A DNA stretch of 64,000 bases from Erythrobacter sp. (GTDB lineage: Bacteria; Pseudomonadota; Alphaproteobacteria; Sphingomonadales; Sphingomonadaceae). Positions 17,492-27,018 of the stretch are shown here, piece by piece. The stretch spans positions 1-64,000 of the forward strand of contig DAICXZ010000006.1 in the NCBI GenBank assembly GCA_027311945.1. Direction: 5' to 3'. Position numbers and translations under genes: made by a program. Position 1 is the first letter of the stretch, and each line of letters begins with the position of its first letter. The notes beneath the pieces were generated by a model. It was not told the DNA's origin and searched no databases. It worked only from the letters and a program-made list of their open reading frames with translations.

Positions 17492-19416
17492 GCGCGCGCC
17501 TGAGCCGCTGGCTGCTGGCCCCGCTTGCTGCCACCGCGATGCTGGGCGCAGCCGCGCCCGCCGCCGCCCGACCGAGCCTTGCGCCGGTGTGGGGCGAGGG
17601 TGCGGTGATCCAGCGCGGCATGGTCGTCGAGGTGCAGGGCTATTCCGAGCCGAATGCACGCATCACCGGCGTGCTCGGCAGCGATCGCGCCAGCACCAAG
17701 GCCGATGGCTCGGGCGCCTTCGTGCTCAGTTTCCCCTCGCGCCCGGCCAGCGCCGAGCCAATCACGCTCGAAGTGACCGACGCCGATGGCGCAACCAAGG
17801 TCGGCGGGCTGGTGACCGGCGATGTCTATCTCTGTTCGGGCCAGTCGAACATGGCCTTCACCGTCGCCGCAGGGCTGAACGGAGGCAACAACATTCGCAC
17901 CAGCAGCGATCCGCTGCTGCGGATGCTGACCGTTCCGCTCGCGACCGCTGCCGTGCCCGCGCGTGATTTCGATGGTGCGGTGGAGTGGCAGGCAGCGTCG
18001 CCCGAGACCACGGGCGAGTTCTCCGCCGCCTGCTACTACATGTTGCGCGCCTTGCGGGCCGCCGAAGATGTGCCGATGGGCGCGATCCATGCCAGCTGGG
18101 GCGGCTCGCAGATCCGGCCATGGCTGTCGCCGGAAGCGGGCGCTGAGCTATATGGCGATGAGGATATGGCCCTTCTGACGGGCTTTGCCGCAAACCCGGT
18201 CGCCGCCGCAGCGGCCTTCGCACCGCGCTGGCAGGACTGGTACAGCGCGGCCGCAGGCGGTTCGCAGCCATGGGCGGAGCCTGACAGCCTTGCGTGGAAG
18301 CCCGTGGCCCGCATCGCGCCATGGACCAGCTGGGGCGAAGGCGCGCCTGAGCCAATCGGCAATGTCTGGTTCCGTCGCACGATCGAACTTAGCCCTGAGC
18401 AGGCTGCTGCGGGGGGCACCGTCAATATCGGCATTATTGACGACCTCGATGCGACATGGATCAACGGCCATCCGCTCGGCTTCAACCACGGCTGGAGTAC
18501 GGAGCGTGAATATGCCGTGCCTGCCAGCTACTTGAAAGCGGGGGCCAACGAACTGGTCTTCGCCGCATCGAACAGCTGGGATCAGGCCGGAATGCAAAGC
18601 CCGGCGGATCGCCTGTCATTCACCGTGGCAGGGGGCGAGCGCCTGTCGCTGGCCGAAGGCTGGCGCTATGCGAGCAGTCCGGTGACCGACATGCCGCCGC
18701 GCGCGCCATGGGATGTGAACGCGGGCATCGGCGTAATGCACAACCGCATGATCGCGCCCATCGGTGCGTTCTCGCTGAAGGGCGCAGCCTGGTATCAGGG
18801 TGAGAGCGACGTCGGCCAGCCCGGCTATGACGACCGCCTGCGCGAACTGGTGGCCGGCTGGCGTCGCCAGTTCGGGCCGCAAATGCGGATGCTGGTGGTG
18901 CAACTGGCGGGCTATGGCGAGCCGACCTCGAGGCCGGGGCCGAGCGGTTGGGCCGATCTGCGCGAGATCGAGCGCAAGGCTGCTGTTGCCGACGATAACG
19001 CCGCGCTGGTGACAGCCATTGATCTTGGCGAATGGAGCGACATCCATCCGGCCAACAAGGTGCTGCTCGGCCAGCGGCTGGCGCTGGCTGCGGCGGGATC
19101 GCCGCTGCCGATGCCGGTTTCCGCGCAGATTGTGCCCGCGAGTGCCGACAAGCCTGCCGAGGTGGCGGTACGCTTCTCCGGCGTGGAAGGCGACCTTACC
19201 AGCTGGAGCGGGGCCGCGCTCGGTTTCGAGCTGTGCGGCACGAGCGACGAGAGTTGTGCCTACGTTTCGGGTCGCGCTGAAGGCGATAGCGTTTTCCTGC
19301 CGCTTGATGGTCGACAGGTAACGCGGGTCCGCCATGCATGGGCCGACGCGCCGGTCGTCAATGTCTACGATGAGCGCAAGGTCGCCATTCCGGGCTTCGA
19401 ACTGGCGGTGGACTAA
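17488..19416 (+). CDS. Secreted SGNH/SASA-type acetylesterase with inserted jelly-roll domain (CE20-like)
   Basis: A 642-aa protein with a signal peptide ending near AAAARP. The sialate-O-acetylesterase-type SGNH fold is split: the oxyanion/nucleophile block is VYLCSGQSNMAF (about residue 115) and the closing blocks are GAAWYQGESDVG and LGEWSDIHPANK (about 510). Between them sits a sugar-binding-like jelly roll (about 285-380, WFRRTIELSPEQ to SWDQAGM). This inserted-domain architecture is known for CE20 xyloglucan/xylan acetylesterases from Xanthomonas. ATGA overlap with the lactonase indicates the same operon. The role is probably removal of acetyl groups from xylan or xyloglucan. Confidence 0.82.
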   Translation: MSARLSRWLLAPLAATAMLGAAAPAAARPSLAPVWGEGAVIQRGMVVEVQGYSEPNARITGVLGSDRASTKADGSGAFVLSFPSRPASAEPITLEVTDADGATKVGGLVTGDVYLCSGQSNMAFTVAAGLNGGNNIRTSSDPLLRMLTVPLATAAVPARDFDGAVEWQAASPETTGEFSAACYYMLRALRAAEDVPMGAIHASWGGSQIRPWLSPEAGAELYGDEDMALLTGFAANPVAAAAAFAPRWQDWYSAAAGGSQPWAEPDSLAWKPVARIAPWTSWGEGAPEPIGNVWFRRTIELSPEQAAAGGTVNIGIIDDLDATWINGHPLGFNHGWSTEREYAVPASYLKAGANELVFAASNSWDQAGMQSPADRLSFTVAGGERLSLAEGWRYASSPVTDMPPRAPWDVNAGIGVMHNRMIAPIGAFSLKGAAWYQGESDVGQPGYDDRLRELVAGWRRQFGPQMRMLVVQLAGYGEPTSRPGPSGWADLREIERKAAVADDNAALVTAIDLGEWSDIHPANKVLLGQRLALAAAGSPLPMPVSAQIVPASADKPAEVAVRFSGVEGDLTSWSGAALGFELCGTSDESCAYVSGRAEGDSVFLPLDGRQVTRVRHAWADAPVVNVYDERKVAIPGFELAVD

Positions 19417-19442
19417 GCGCCAGATACCCTTATCCACCTTGC

Positions 19443-19533
19443 TCCCCTCCCCTTGGGGAGGGGCTGGGGGTGGGGGCTCGACGCTGGCGTGGAACCCCCA
19501 TCCCAACCCTTCCCCAAGGGGAAGGGCTTTGCG
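19443..19533. repeat. Nested GC-rich inverted repeats between convergent genes
   Basis: Two self-complementary units, CCCCTCCCCTTGGGGAGGGG and TTCCCCAAGGGGAA, flank G-rich and C-rich arms that pair with each other (GGGGGTGGGGG against CCCCCATCCC). The block occupies the gap between the esterase (plus) and LacI (minus) stops. It looks like a chromosomal REP-type repeat that could end transcription from both sides; no other copy is in the window. Confidence 0.7.
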
Positions 19534-19556
19534 AGTCAATGCTATGTCATCCCGCT

Positions 19557-20633
19557 CTAGCCGGGCCGCCGCTGTAGCAGGCTCGGCGCGGTGTCGCTGT
19601 CGCGGCGGATCAGTTCGTAAGGCATGATATGCGCTTCGGGGCTGGCGTTGCTCACCCCGCGCTTGCCGCGCAGCATCGTCGCCGCAGTCCGCACCGCCCA
19701 GGCAGTCATCTCGCGGATCGGCTGGCGGATCGTGGTCAGCTCGGGCCATACCGAGCGGGCCAGATCGGTATCGTCGAAGCCGCAGACGGTGAGGTCGGTC
19801 GGAACCTCCAGATGGCGGCGATGGGCCATGGCGACGGTCGCGGCGGCCATGTCGTCGTTCGAGGCAAAGATTGCGGTGGGGCGTGGATCGACCGACAGCA
19901 GCTTCTCCGCCGCATCCATGCCCGAACGGTAGGTGAACCGCCCTTGCGCAACCAGCCGGTCGTCGATTTCGAGCCCCGCGTCTTCCATTGCCTTGCGAAA
20001 ACCGTCGAGCCGCAGCGACGAGGCGACCTGCTGCGGGTTGCCGACAATGAACCCGATCCGCCGGTGGCCGAGGCCGATGATGTGGCTGGTCATGTCGTAT
20101 GCGGCCTGGAACTCGTCGATCAGCACCGCGGCGCCGTTGCCGCTTGCCGCGCCCGGCCCCACGGCGATGGCGATCGCGCCGCTGTCGATGATGAGATCGA
20201 GGATCGACTGGTCGTCGGACAGCGGCGGCGGGAGGATGAAGCCGCGAAAGCCGCCGGAAATGAGGCGCGAGATGATGGCCTTGCCGTCCTCCTCGCCATC
20301 TCCGGCAACCGACTGCACCACCACCTGCAGCCCGCTGCGGTTGGCTTCTTCCAGCGCGCCCATCAGGAACTCGGCGAGATAGGCGGTCGAGGGGTTGTCG
20401 TAGAGCAGGGCGATCCGCTGCTGCTCGCCCGCCGCGAGGCTGCGCGCGGCGCGGTTGGGGCGATAGTCGAGCTTCTTGATCGCCTTCAGCACCGCCTCGC
20501 GTGTGGCGGTGCGCACGCCCGCCTCGTCGTTGATCACGCGGCTCACGGTCATGGGTGAGCAGTTGGCCTCGCGTGCAACATCGCTGATGGTCGGCTGGCC
20601 GGATTGCCGGCGTCTCGGTCTGCTCGCGCTCAT
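19557..20633 (-). CDS. LacI-family transcriptional repressor, probable xylose/xylan regulator
   Basis: A 358-aa LacI/GalR protein. The N-terminal helix-turn-helix is PTISDVAREANCSPMTVSRV with the hinge helix RAARSLAAG, followed by a periplasmic-binding-protein-like sensor domain with GHRRIGFI, AIFASNDDMAAA and CGFDDTDLA. It lies 93 bases behind GH67 on the same strand, so read-through from the GH67 promoter, which has a LacI-type operator, would give autoregulation. Six operators of the family type lie in front of xylose and glucuronoxylan genes, making this the best candidate repressor. The effector is inferred to be xylose or a xylose-derived sugar. Confidence 0.9.
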   Translation of the reverse strand: MSASRPRRRQSGQPTISDVAREANCSPMTVSRVINDEAGVRTATREAVLKAIKKLDYRPNRAARSLAAGEQQRIALLYDNPSTAYLAEFLMGALEEANRSGLQVVVQSVAGDGEEDGKAIISRLISGGFRGFILPPPLSDDQSILDLIIDSGAIAIAVGPGAASGNGAAVLIDEFQAAYDMTSHIIGLGHRRIGFIVGNPQQVASSLRLDGFRKAMEDAGLEIDDRLVAQGRFTYRSGMDAAEKLLSVDPRPTAIFASNDDMAAATVAMAHRRHLEVPTDLTVCGFDDTDLARSVWPELTTIRQPIREMTAWAVRTAATMLRGKRGVSNASPEAHIMPYELIRRDSDTAPSLLQRRPG

Positions 20634-20726
20634 GCTTTCACCCGTTTCATCGTGCTGCTGGGTTCCTTGGCGCGCGTGACCGGAGCGGGCAAGTGAATTG
20701 GCGAGATTCAGCAGCTTGCGCGAACG

Positions 20727-22823
20727 TCACTCGCCGGGAGCTTCGGGAAAGTCGAGCGCGCGATAGTAGGCGAGATCGTGTTCCGGCGGCACGCTGCCCG
20801 CAGGCATGGGCAGGCCATTGAGCGATTGCCAGTAGGCGATGCTGGCATCGCGCCACCAGCGCGCTTCCTTCGCCTGAATCGCCAGGAAGTCCGCCACATC
20901 GGCGTGGCGACGCGGATCGACCTTGCCCGCCTGCGCGGCCCATGCCGCCTGCATCTCGGCCACGCCCGCTACTCCCGCGTCATAATGGTCGACCAGCGTC
21001 GGCCACAGGCGCTTGCCATCGGGGAAGGCCCAGTCCCACGGCACATGGTGAAACCACAGCAGCAAGCGCGGGTCGGTGGTTTCGGGCTCTGCCCATTGCG
21101 CCGCGACCGAGGGGGCATAGTCAGCCAATGCATCGGTGCCGCTGGCGGTCCGGTCAAAGCCGATGCCTTCGCTATCGGCGCGGTGGTAGTAGCAGGGGTT
21201 CCACTCAGGGCGCGCAAGGTCGCAGACCCACGGCGCGGGGCCATAGTGGTGGCCGGTCGCCATGAGGTGCGCAAGGCCGAGCGGGGTCATGTAATCGACC
21301 ACCATCTCGCGGCTGCGCAGCATCATGGCGGAGACGTCGCTGACGAAAGCGGGATCGCGCGAGAAGGTCTGCATCAGCCATTCGCGCGCGATCTGCTCGC
21401 TTGAAAGCTGCGGGTTCCAGGCGAGCCGGCCGAAGGCATACCAGTTGGCCTGATCGAAATGGCTGCCGCTCCAGTTGCGGGCCGTGCCGATGTTGGCGAC
21501 CCCGGCCATGCCCGCAGGCGCGATGCTGTCGGCCACGGTTCCGCCATGCCCGGTGCTGGTGCCGAGCACTTCCTTCCACAGCGGCGCGAGGTAGGCAAGG
21601 TGGGTGGCAAATCCGAGATATTCCTTGGTGATCTGCGCTTCGAGCGCGACCTTGGTGTGGCGCATCGCGCCGAACAGCGGGTGGAACGGCTCGCGCGGCT
21701 GGAAATCGATCGGGCCATTCTTCACCTGCACGATCACGTTGTCGGCAAAGGAGCCATCGAGGGGGGCGAACTCGCGATATGCCTGGCTGGCGCGGTCGGT
21801 CTCGTCCTCGGCGGCATAGACGAAGGCGCGCCAGAACACCGTGCCACGATCGCCGATGGCACTGGCCAGCATGTTTGCGCCATCGGCGTGGGTGCGGCCA
21901 TAGTCGCCGGGGCCGGGTTGGCCTTCGCTGTTGGCCTTGACGAGAAAGCCGCCGAAGTCGGGAATGGCGGCGTAGATCTCGTCGGCCTTATCGTGCCACC
22001 ACCGGGCAACGTCAGGATCGAGCGGGTCGGCTGTGTCGAGCCCGCCGATGTCGCGCGGCGCGGAAAAGCGCGCGGTGAGATAGACGCGGATGCCATAGGG
22101 CCGCCACGCGTCGGCAAGCCGCGCGAGCCGGGCGATGTAGCGCGGCTCCAGCATCATGGCGCTGGCGTTGACATTGTTCACCACCACGCCGTTGATGCCC
22201 ACACTGGCATTGGCGCGGGCATAGTCGATCATGCGTTGGTCGAGATGGTCGGGCAGGTGCCACCAGTCGAAGATCGAACTTCCGGCATAGCCGCGCTCGA
22301 CCGTGCCATCGGGATTGTCCCAGTGGTTGAGCAGGCGCAGCGGCATGGCCGGGGCGTCTGCCGTTTGGATTTCGGTCAGCCGCGCGCCGGTGTCGAGCAG
22401 GCGGAGCAGCGCGAAGGCACCATAAAGGCAGCCGCTCGGCTCGCCCGCGCGCAGGATTAGCCCGGTGCTGTCGCCGTCAAGCGCGAAGGCGCCGCCACGG
22501 GCGATGGTGGTATCGGCGCAGGAAAGGCGGATCGAGCGGGGCGCGGCGGGCGTGGTCTCGCCAGCGGCCAGTCGGGCAAGACCGCTGCGCAGTTCTGCCA
22601 AGGCCACCGAAACCATTGCTTCGGACTGCGCATCGGCAAAGCTGTCGGGACCGACAACGGTGATCCCTTTCAGCTCAGCTGCCGCTTCGCCGCCGACTGG
22701 CTCGTGCCTGAGCCAGAGATCGTATCCATCCTCCGCGCGAGCCTTCACCGAAGCCAGCAACATGACGAGCAGCGCCAGCCCGAAAGGACTCCACATGACC
22801 AACGATTGACGATTGACAAGCAT
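20727..22823 (-). CDS. aguA: GH67 alpha-glucuronidase, exported
   Basis: A 698-aa GH67 enzyme that removes (4-O-methyl)-glucuronic acid from the non-reducing end xylose of xylo-oligosaccharides. Family phrases include LRLLNHWDNPDGTVERGYAG, SVGINGVVVNNVNA, the catalytic Glu region VKANSEGQPGPGDYGRTH and VQVKNGPIDFQPREPFHP. ATG 22823 is chosen: GGAGAG lies about 5 bases upstream and the N-terminus becomes a clear signal peptide (cleavage near KARA-ED), which many GH67 proteins lack. A LacI-type operator lies 15 bases upstream of the start. LacI follows downstream. Confidence 0.93.
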   Translation of the reverse strand: MLVNRQSLVMWSPFGLALLVMLLASVKARAEDGYDLWLRHEPVGGEAAAELKGITVVGPDSFADAQSEAMVSVALAELRSGLARLAAGETTPAAPRSIRLSCADTTIARGGAFALDGDSTGLILRAGEPSGCLYGAFALLRLLDTGARLTEIQTADAPAMPLRLLNHWDNPDGTVERGYAGSSIFDWWHLPDHLDQRMIDYARANASVGINGVVVNNVNASAMMLEPRYIARLARLADAWRPYGIRVYLTARFSAPRDIGGLDTADPLDPDVARWWHDKADEIYAAIPDFGGFLVKANSEGQPGPGDYGRTHADGANMLASAIGDRGTVFWRAFVYAAEDETDRASQAYREFAPLDGSFADNVIVQVKNGPIDFQPREPFHPLFGAMRHTKVALEAQITKEYLGFATHLAYLAPLWKEVLGTSTGHGGTVADSIAPAGMAGVANIGTARNWSGSHFDQANWYAFGRLAWNPQLSSEQIAREWLMQTFSRDPAFVSDVSAMMLRSREMVVDYMTPLGLAHLMATGHHYGPAPWVCDLARPEWNPCYYHRADSEGIGFDRTASGTDALADYAPSVAAQWAEPETTDPRLLLWFHHVPWDWAFPDGKRLWPTLVDHYDAGVAGVAEMQAAWAAQAGKVDPRRHADVADFLAIQAKEARWWRDASIAYWQSLNGLPMPAGSVPPEHDLAYYRALDFPEAPGE

Positions 22824-22837
22824 ATTTCTCTCCACCA

Positions 22838-22851
22838 TGGTAGCGCTATCA
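22838..22851. promoter_or_regulatory. LacI-type operator 2, TGGTAGCGCTATCA
   Basis: Identical to operators 1 and 5 and placed just before the ribosome binding site of GH67, where bound repressor would block transcription. It could also influence the divergent GH3 gene about 260 bases away. Confidence 0.78.
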
Positions 22852-23040
22852 TAAGGGCGCTGCCTGTCAAGCGCAGTACGGAGATTGGATGGTTGATGGC
22901 GAGCTTTGGCTCCTCCCCAATATATCCTTCGGATGGTGTCGCGACGCAGGTTTCCTGCGTTGCCTCTGTTCGGGCGATGGCTTGCATTAACCGGCACCCC
23001 CGCCGCGGCATGGCTGATGCCGCCGTGGCCGGGGCCGAGG

Positions 23041-23087
23041 CGCGCGACTTCCCTCTGGTCCTCTCCCTCAGAGGGAAAGTCGCGCGC
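23041..23087 (+). other. Long imperfect hairpin in the leader of the GH3 gene
   Basis: CGCGCGACTTCCCTCT pairs with AGAGGGAAAGTCGCGCG with a single unpaired base around a roughly 14-base loop. It ends about 20 bases before the GH3 start and could affect translation or mRNA stability, or be the remnant of a terminator. No U tract follows. Confidence 0.5.
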
Positions 23088-23107
23088 CCATTGGTTTGCT
23101 CAGCCGC

Positions 23108-25492
23108 ATGATGAACCGGCGTTCGGCTCTGCGGCTAACGGGCGGCAGCCTGACCGCCTTGGCGCTGGCCAGTGCCCCTGCCGTCTTCGCGCAAGATCGC
23201 GCCCCGCTGTACAAGGACGCCCAGGCCCCTATCGCCGCTCGTGTCGCTGACCTGCTGGCGCGGATGACCCTGGCGGAGAAGATCGCGCAGATTCGTGCCG
23301 TGTGGGTGGGCAAGGGCGACATGAGCGAAGGGCTCGAGTTCGTGCCCGCCAAGGCGAGCGCTGCCTTTCCCGACAACATCGGCCACCTCACCCGCCCGAG
23401 CGACCGGCGCGGCCTGCCCGGTGTGGCAGGGGCGGCCGGGGGCACGGCTGCGAACTGGCGCACGCCCGAGCAGACGGTCGAATTCATCAATGCCCTGCAA
23501 CGTTGGGCGCTGGAGGATACGCGGCTCGGCATTCCGGTGCTGGTGCACGAGGAATCGCTGCACGGTTACATGGCGACCGAGGCGACGATGTTCCCGCAGG
23601 CCATTGCCCTTGCCGGGACTTTCGACACCGATCTGATGCGCCGCATCCAGTCGACCATTGCCGCCGAGGTGCGCGCGCGCGGCGTACCGCTGGTGCTGAG
23701 CCCGGTGGTCGACATCGCGCGCGACCCGCGCTGGGGTCGGATCGAGGAGACCTGGGGCGAAGACCCCTACCTCTGCGGTGAGATGGGCGTGGCCGCAGTC
23801 GAAGGACTACAAGGTCCGGGCAAGTTCGAACGGCTGGCCGATGGCAAGGTCTTCGCCACGCTTAAGCATATGACCGGCCACGGCCAGCCAGAGGGCGGCA
23901 ACAACGTCAGCCCGGCGCAGCTAAGCGAGCGTGAACTACGGGAAAACTTCTTCCCGCCCTTCCGTGAGGTGGTGCGGCGCACCTCGATCGGCGCGGTGAT
24001 GCCGAGCTACAACGAGATCGACGGCGTTCCCAGCCACGCGAACACCTGGCTGCTGGGCGAAGTGCTGCGCGGCGAATGGGGTTTCGACGGGTTGATCGTG
24101 TCGGACTATGGCGGGGTGCACGAGCTGGCGACGCTCCACCACGTGGCTGCCGATCTTGGCGAAGCGGCGCATCTGGCGCTGCTGGCCGGGGTCGATAGCG
24201 AGCTACCTGAGGGCGATGCCTTTGCCACGCTTGCCGAGCAGGTGGCGCAAGGCAAGGTGCCCGAGGCGCTGATCGACCGTGCCTGTGCGCGGATGCTCGC
24301 GTTCAAATTCCGCGCTGGCCTGTTTGAGAATCCTTATGGCGATGCTGCCCATGCGCGCGCGATCACCGCCGATGCTGCTGCCCGCGCGCTGGCGCTCGAA
24401 GCGGCACGCAAGAGCCTGTGCCTGCTGACCAATCGCAACAATGCCCTGCCGCTTGACGAAGCGACGATGGGCCGGGTGGCGGTGATCGGCCCGAACCATG
24501 CCATCGCCCGCCTTGGCGGCTATTCGAGCGTGCCCAAGCAGGCCATCAGCCTGATCGAGGGCCTGCGAGCGGTTGCGCCGCAAGCCGAGTTCGTCACCGC
24601 GCAAGGCGTGTTCATCACCCGCAGCGAAGACCGCTCCGCCGATCTGATCGAATTGGCCGACCGCGACGAGAACCTGCGCCTGATCGAACAGGCGGTGGAA
24701 CTGGCGCGCGGCTGCGACACGATTATCCTCGCCATCGGCGATACCGAGCAGACCAGCCGCGAAGGCTTTGCCGCCAACCACCTCGGCGACCGGACCGATA
24801 TCGATCTGGTCGGTGAACAAAATGCGCTGGTCGATGCGCTCGCCGCGCTCGGCAAGCCGCTGATCGTGGCCGCCTACAACGGACGCCCGCCGAGCTGGCC
24901 CAATGCGGTCGAGAAGGCCGATGCCGTGCTCGAATGCTGGTATCCGGGGCAGGAGGGCGGCACGGCCGTGGCCGAGGCGCTGCTGGGCCGGATCAATCCC
25001 GGTGCGCGGCTGCCGGTTTCGGTGGCGCGTTCGGCGGGACAGGTGCCACGCTTCTACAACCACAAGCCGAGCGCCCGGCGCGGCTATCTGTTCGACGAGA
25101 TGAGCCCGCTGTTCGCCTTCGGGCACGGGCTTAGCTACACCAGTTTCGAAATCTCGCCGCCGCAGCTTTCCGCCAGCCGGGTGGGCAGCGACGAGCCGCT
25201 TGAGGTCCGCTGCACGGTGCGCAACACCGGCAAACGGGCGGGCGACGAGGTGGCACAGCTCTACATCACCCGCAGCGATGTCTCGGTCACGCGGCCGGTG
25301 CTCGAACTCAAGGGGTTCGAGCGGGTCTCGCTGGCACCGGGCGAGAGCCGCGAGGTGAGGTTCACGCTCACGCCCGAGGCATTGGCGTTCTGGAATATCG
25401 ACATGGTCGAGGTGAACGAGCGGGGGCCGGTCGAGGTCCACGTCGGCCCTGCGTCCGATCGCTTGCAGAGCGCGCGCTTCGAAGTCGTTTGA
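23108..25492 (+). CDS. GH3 beta-glucosidase/beta-xylosidase, Tat-exported
   Basis: A 794-aa three-domain GH3 enzyme. The signal NRRSALRLTGG with hydrophobic stretch and AVFAQ cleavage is of twin-arginine type. The TIM-barrel part has LVHEESLHGY, RWGRIEETWGEDP, KHMTGHG and the nucleophile Asp in LIVSDYGGVHEL. The (alpha/beta)6 part has AIGDTEQTSREGF and YPGQEGG, and a fibronectin-III-like domain closes the protein (PLFAFGHGLSYTSFE onward). It should trim xylo- or gluco-oligosaccharides to monosaccharides in the periplasm. Start ATG 23108 (or 23111) gives the Tat signal. Transcription is divergent from GH67. Confidence 0.9.
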   Translation: MMNRRSALRLTGGSLTALALASAPAVFAQDRAPLYKDAQAPIAARVADLLARMTLAEKIAQIRAVWVGKGDMSEGLEFVPAKASAAFPDNIGHLTRPSDRRGLPGVAGAAGGTAANWRTPEQTVEFINALQRWALEDTRLGIPVLVHEESLHGYMATEATMFPQAIALAGTFDTDLMRRIQSTIAAEVRARGVPLVLSPVVDIARDPRWGRIEETWGEDPYLCGEMGVAAVEGLQGPGKFERLADGKVFATLKHMTGHGQPEGGNNVSPAQLSERELRENFFPPFREVVRRTSIGAVMPSYNEIDGVPSHANTWLLGEVLRGEWGFDGLIVSDYGGVHELATLHHVAADLGEAAHLALLAGVDSELPEGDAFATLAEQVAQGKVPEALIDRACARMLAFKFRAGLFENPYGDAAHARAITADAAARALALEAARKSLCLLTNRNNALPLDEATMGRVAVIGPNHAIARLGGYSSVPKQAISLIEGLRAVAPQAEFVTAQGVFITRSEDRSADLIELADRDENLRLIEQAVELARGCDTIILAIGDTEQTSREGFAANHLGDRTDIDLVGEQNALVDALAALGKPLIVAAYNGRPPSWPNAVEKADAVLECWYPGQEGGTAVAEALLGRINPGARLPVSVARSAGQVPRFYNHKPSARRGYLFDEMSPLFAFGHGLSYTSFEISPPQLSASRVGSDEPLEVRCTVRNTGKRAGDEVAQLYITRSDVSVTRPVLELKGFERVSLAPGESREVRFTLTPEALAFWNIDMVEVNERGPVEVHVGPASDRLQSARFEVV

Positions 25493-25511
25493 CCTTTCCC
25501 ACACGCACCCC

Positions 25512-25557
25512 AACGAAAGGGGCCGTGGCAACCTGCGCTGCCACGGCCCCTTTCGTT
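25512..25557. terminator. Strong bidirectional terminator hairpin
   Basis: A perfect 19-bp stem (25512-25530 with 25539-25557) and an 8-base loop lie between the convergent GH3 and MFS genes. Short A and T runs are inside the stem ends, so it can act on both strands. Confidence 0.85.
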
Positions 25558-25580
25558 TCAGGCCAATGGTGGGCTGTTGG

Positions 25581-26981
25581 TCAGCCGACCATGTCTTCCA
25601 GTTCCATACCCTTGGTTTCGGTGATGAGCTTCTTCACCAGGAAGATGCTGATCAGCGCCGCCACGGTGTAAAGCGCATAGACGGTGGCAAGGCCCAGACC
25701 GCTCGCCATCGAGGGGAAGCTCTGCACCACCAGATAGTTCGCGGCCCACTGCGCCAGACCGGCAACCGCAAGGGCTGAACCGCGCATCTGGTTAGGGAAC
25801 ATCTCGCCCAGCATCACCCACATCACCGGGCCCCAGCTGAAGTTGAAGAACACCACGTAGAGGTTCGCCGCGACCAGCGCCGTCCATCCAGCGGTGGGGC
25901 CGAGCGCGAGGTTGCCCGCCGCGTCGGTGGCGGCACCGCTGAAGGCCCATGTGAGCGCGGCCAAAGTCACCGTCATCCCGGTCGAGCCGATGATAAGCAG
26001 CGGTTTGCGTCCGATCTTGTCGATCACCAGCAGGGCGGCGATCACGGCGGCGATCGACACCACGCCTGAAAGGATGTTGCGCTCCAAGGCCACTTCCTCG
26101 GAGATTCCGGCCAGCTTCCACAGCGTCTCACCGTAGTAGAAGATGATGTTGATGCCGACGAACTGCTGGAATGTCGCCAGCATGATCCCGGCCCAGACGA
26201 TGGGGCGAAAGATGGTGCCCGGCGCGGTCACGTCCTTGAGGCGCGGGCGGTGATCGTCGGAGAAGGTGCGGCGAATGTCGGCGACCTTGCGGCTCGCCTC
26301 CTCGCTGCCGAACAGGCGGGTGAGCACCTTGTGCGCTTCTTCGTCCCGCTTCTTCGAAACGAGGTAACGCGGGCTTTCGGGAATGAACAGCAGCGCGATG
26401 AGGAAGATCACCGCCGGCGCTGCCTGTGCGAGGTACATCCAGCGCCATGCCTGCGTGCCGCCGATCTCGCCGAGCGAGCTGCCCGCAGCCTGGGCGAGGA
26501 AGTAGTTGACCACGAAGGCCCCGGTGAGGCCCGAAATGATCATCACCTGCTGCACCGTGGTCAGCCGCCCACGGATATTGGCCGGGGCCACTTCCGAGAT
26601 ATAGAGCGGCGAGAGCACCGAGGCCGCGCCGACGGCAAGGCCACCGGCAAAGCGGGCCAGGACGAAAATCGTGTGCGTTTCGGTTACGCCCTGAATAAGC
26701 GCGCCGACCACGAACAAGGCTGCGGCCATGATCATGACGGTGCGCCGCCCGATGGCATCGGCCAACCGGCCGGCGAAGAACGCGCCCACCCCGCAGCCGA
26801 TAAGCAGCACGCCCACGGTGAAGCCAAGCTGCGCATCGGAAAGTCCGAACTCTGCTGTCAGTCCGCCCTGGGTGCCGTTTACCGCGCCGCTGTCATAGCC
26901 GAACAGCAGCCCGCCGATGGTCGCCACCGCGACGATCGCGCTGATAAGCGCCATGTTGACGCCTTGCCTTGTCGTTTCCAT
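25581..26981 (-). CDS. XylE/GalP-type D-xylose:proton symporter (MFS sugar porter)
   Basis: A 466-aa, 12-helix sugar porter. It has GGLLFGYDSGAVNGTQGG in helix 1, GRLADAIGRRTVM in loop 2-3, the family mark PESPRYLVSKKR in the central loop, QQFVGINIIFYYGETLW in helix 7 and LVKKLITETKGMELEDM at the C-terminus. It imports a pentose or hexose through the inner membrane; with a LacI-type operator upstream and the xylose genes around it, D-xylose is most likely. GGGAGGGATCGAGGA precedes the ATG. Confidence 0.9.
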   Translation of the reverse strand: METTRQGVNMALISAIVAVATIGGLLFGYDSGAVNGTQGGLTAEFGLSDAQLGFTVGVLLIGCGVGAFFAGRLADAIGRRTVMIMAAALFVVGALIQGVTETHTIFVLARFAGGLAVGAASVLSPLYISEVAPANIRGRLTTVQQVMIISGLTGAFVVNYFLAQAAGSSLGEIGGTQAWRWMYLAQAAPAVIFLIALLFIPESPRYLVSKKRDEEAHKVLTRLFGSEEASRKVADIRRTFSDDHRPRLKDVTAPGTIFRPIVWAGIMLATFQQFVGINIIFYYGETLWKLAGISEEVALERNILSGVVSIAAVIAALLVIDKIGRKPLLIIGSTGMTVTLAALTWAFSGAATDAAGNLALGPTAGWTALVAANLYVVFFNFSWGPVMWVMLGEMFPNQMRGSALAVAGLAQWAANYLVVQSFPSMASGLGLATVYALYTVAALISIFLVKKLITETKGMELEDMVG

Positions 26982-27018
26982 TCCTCGATCCCTCCCATGC
27001 GGCTATCCATCCGCGTTA

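Noticed and set aside
19443-19533. Inverted repeats as a mobile element end
   Set aside because: There is no transposase or target duplication nearby, and the placement between convergent stops fits a REP-type repeat or terminator better.
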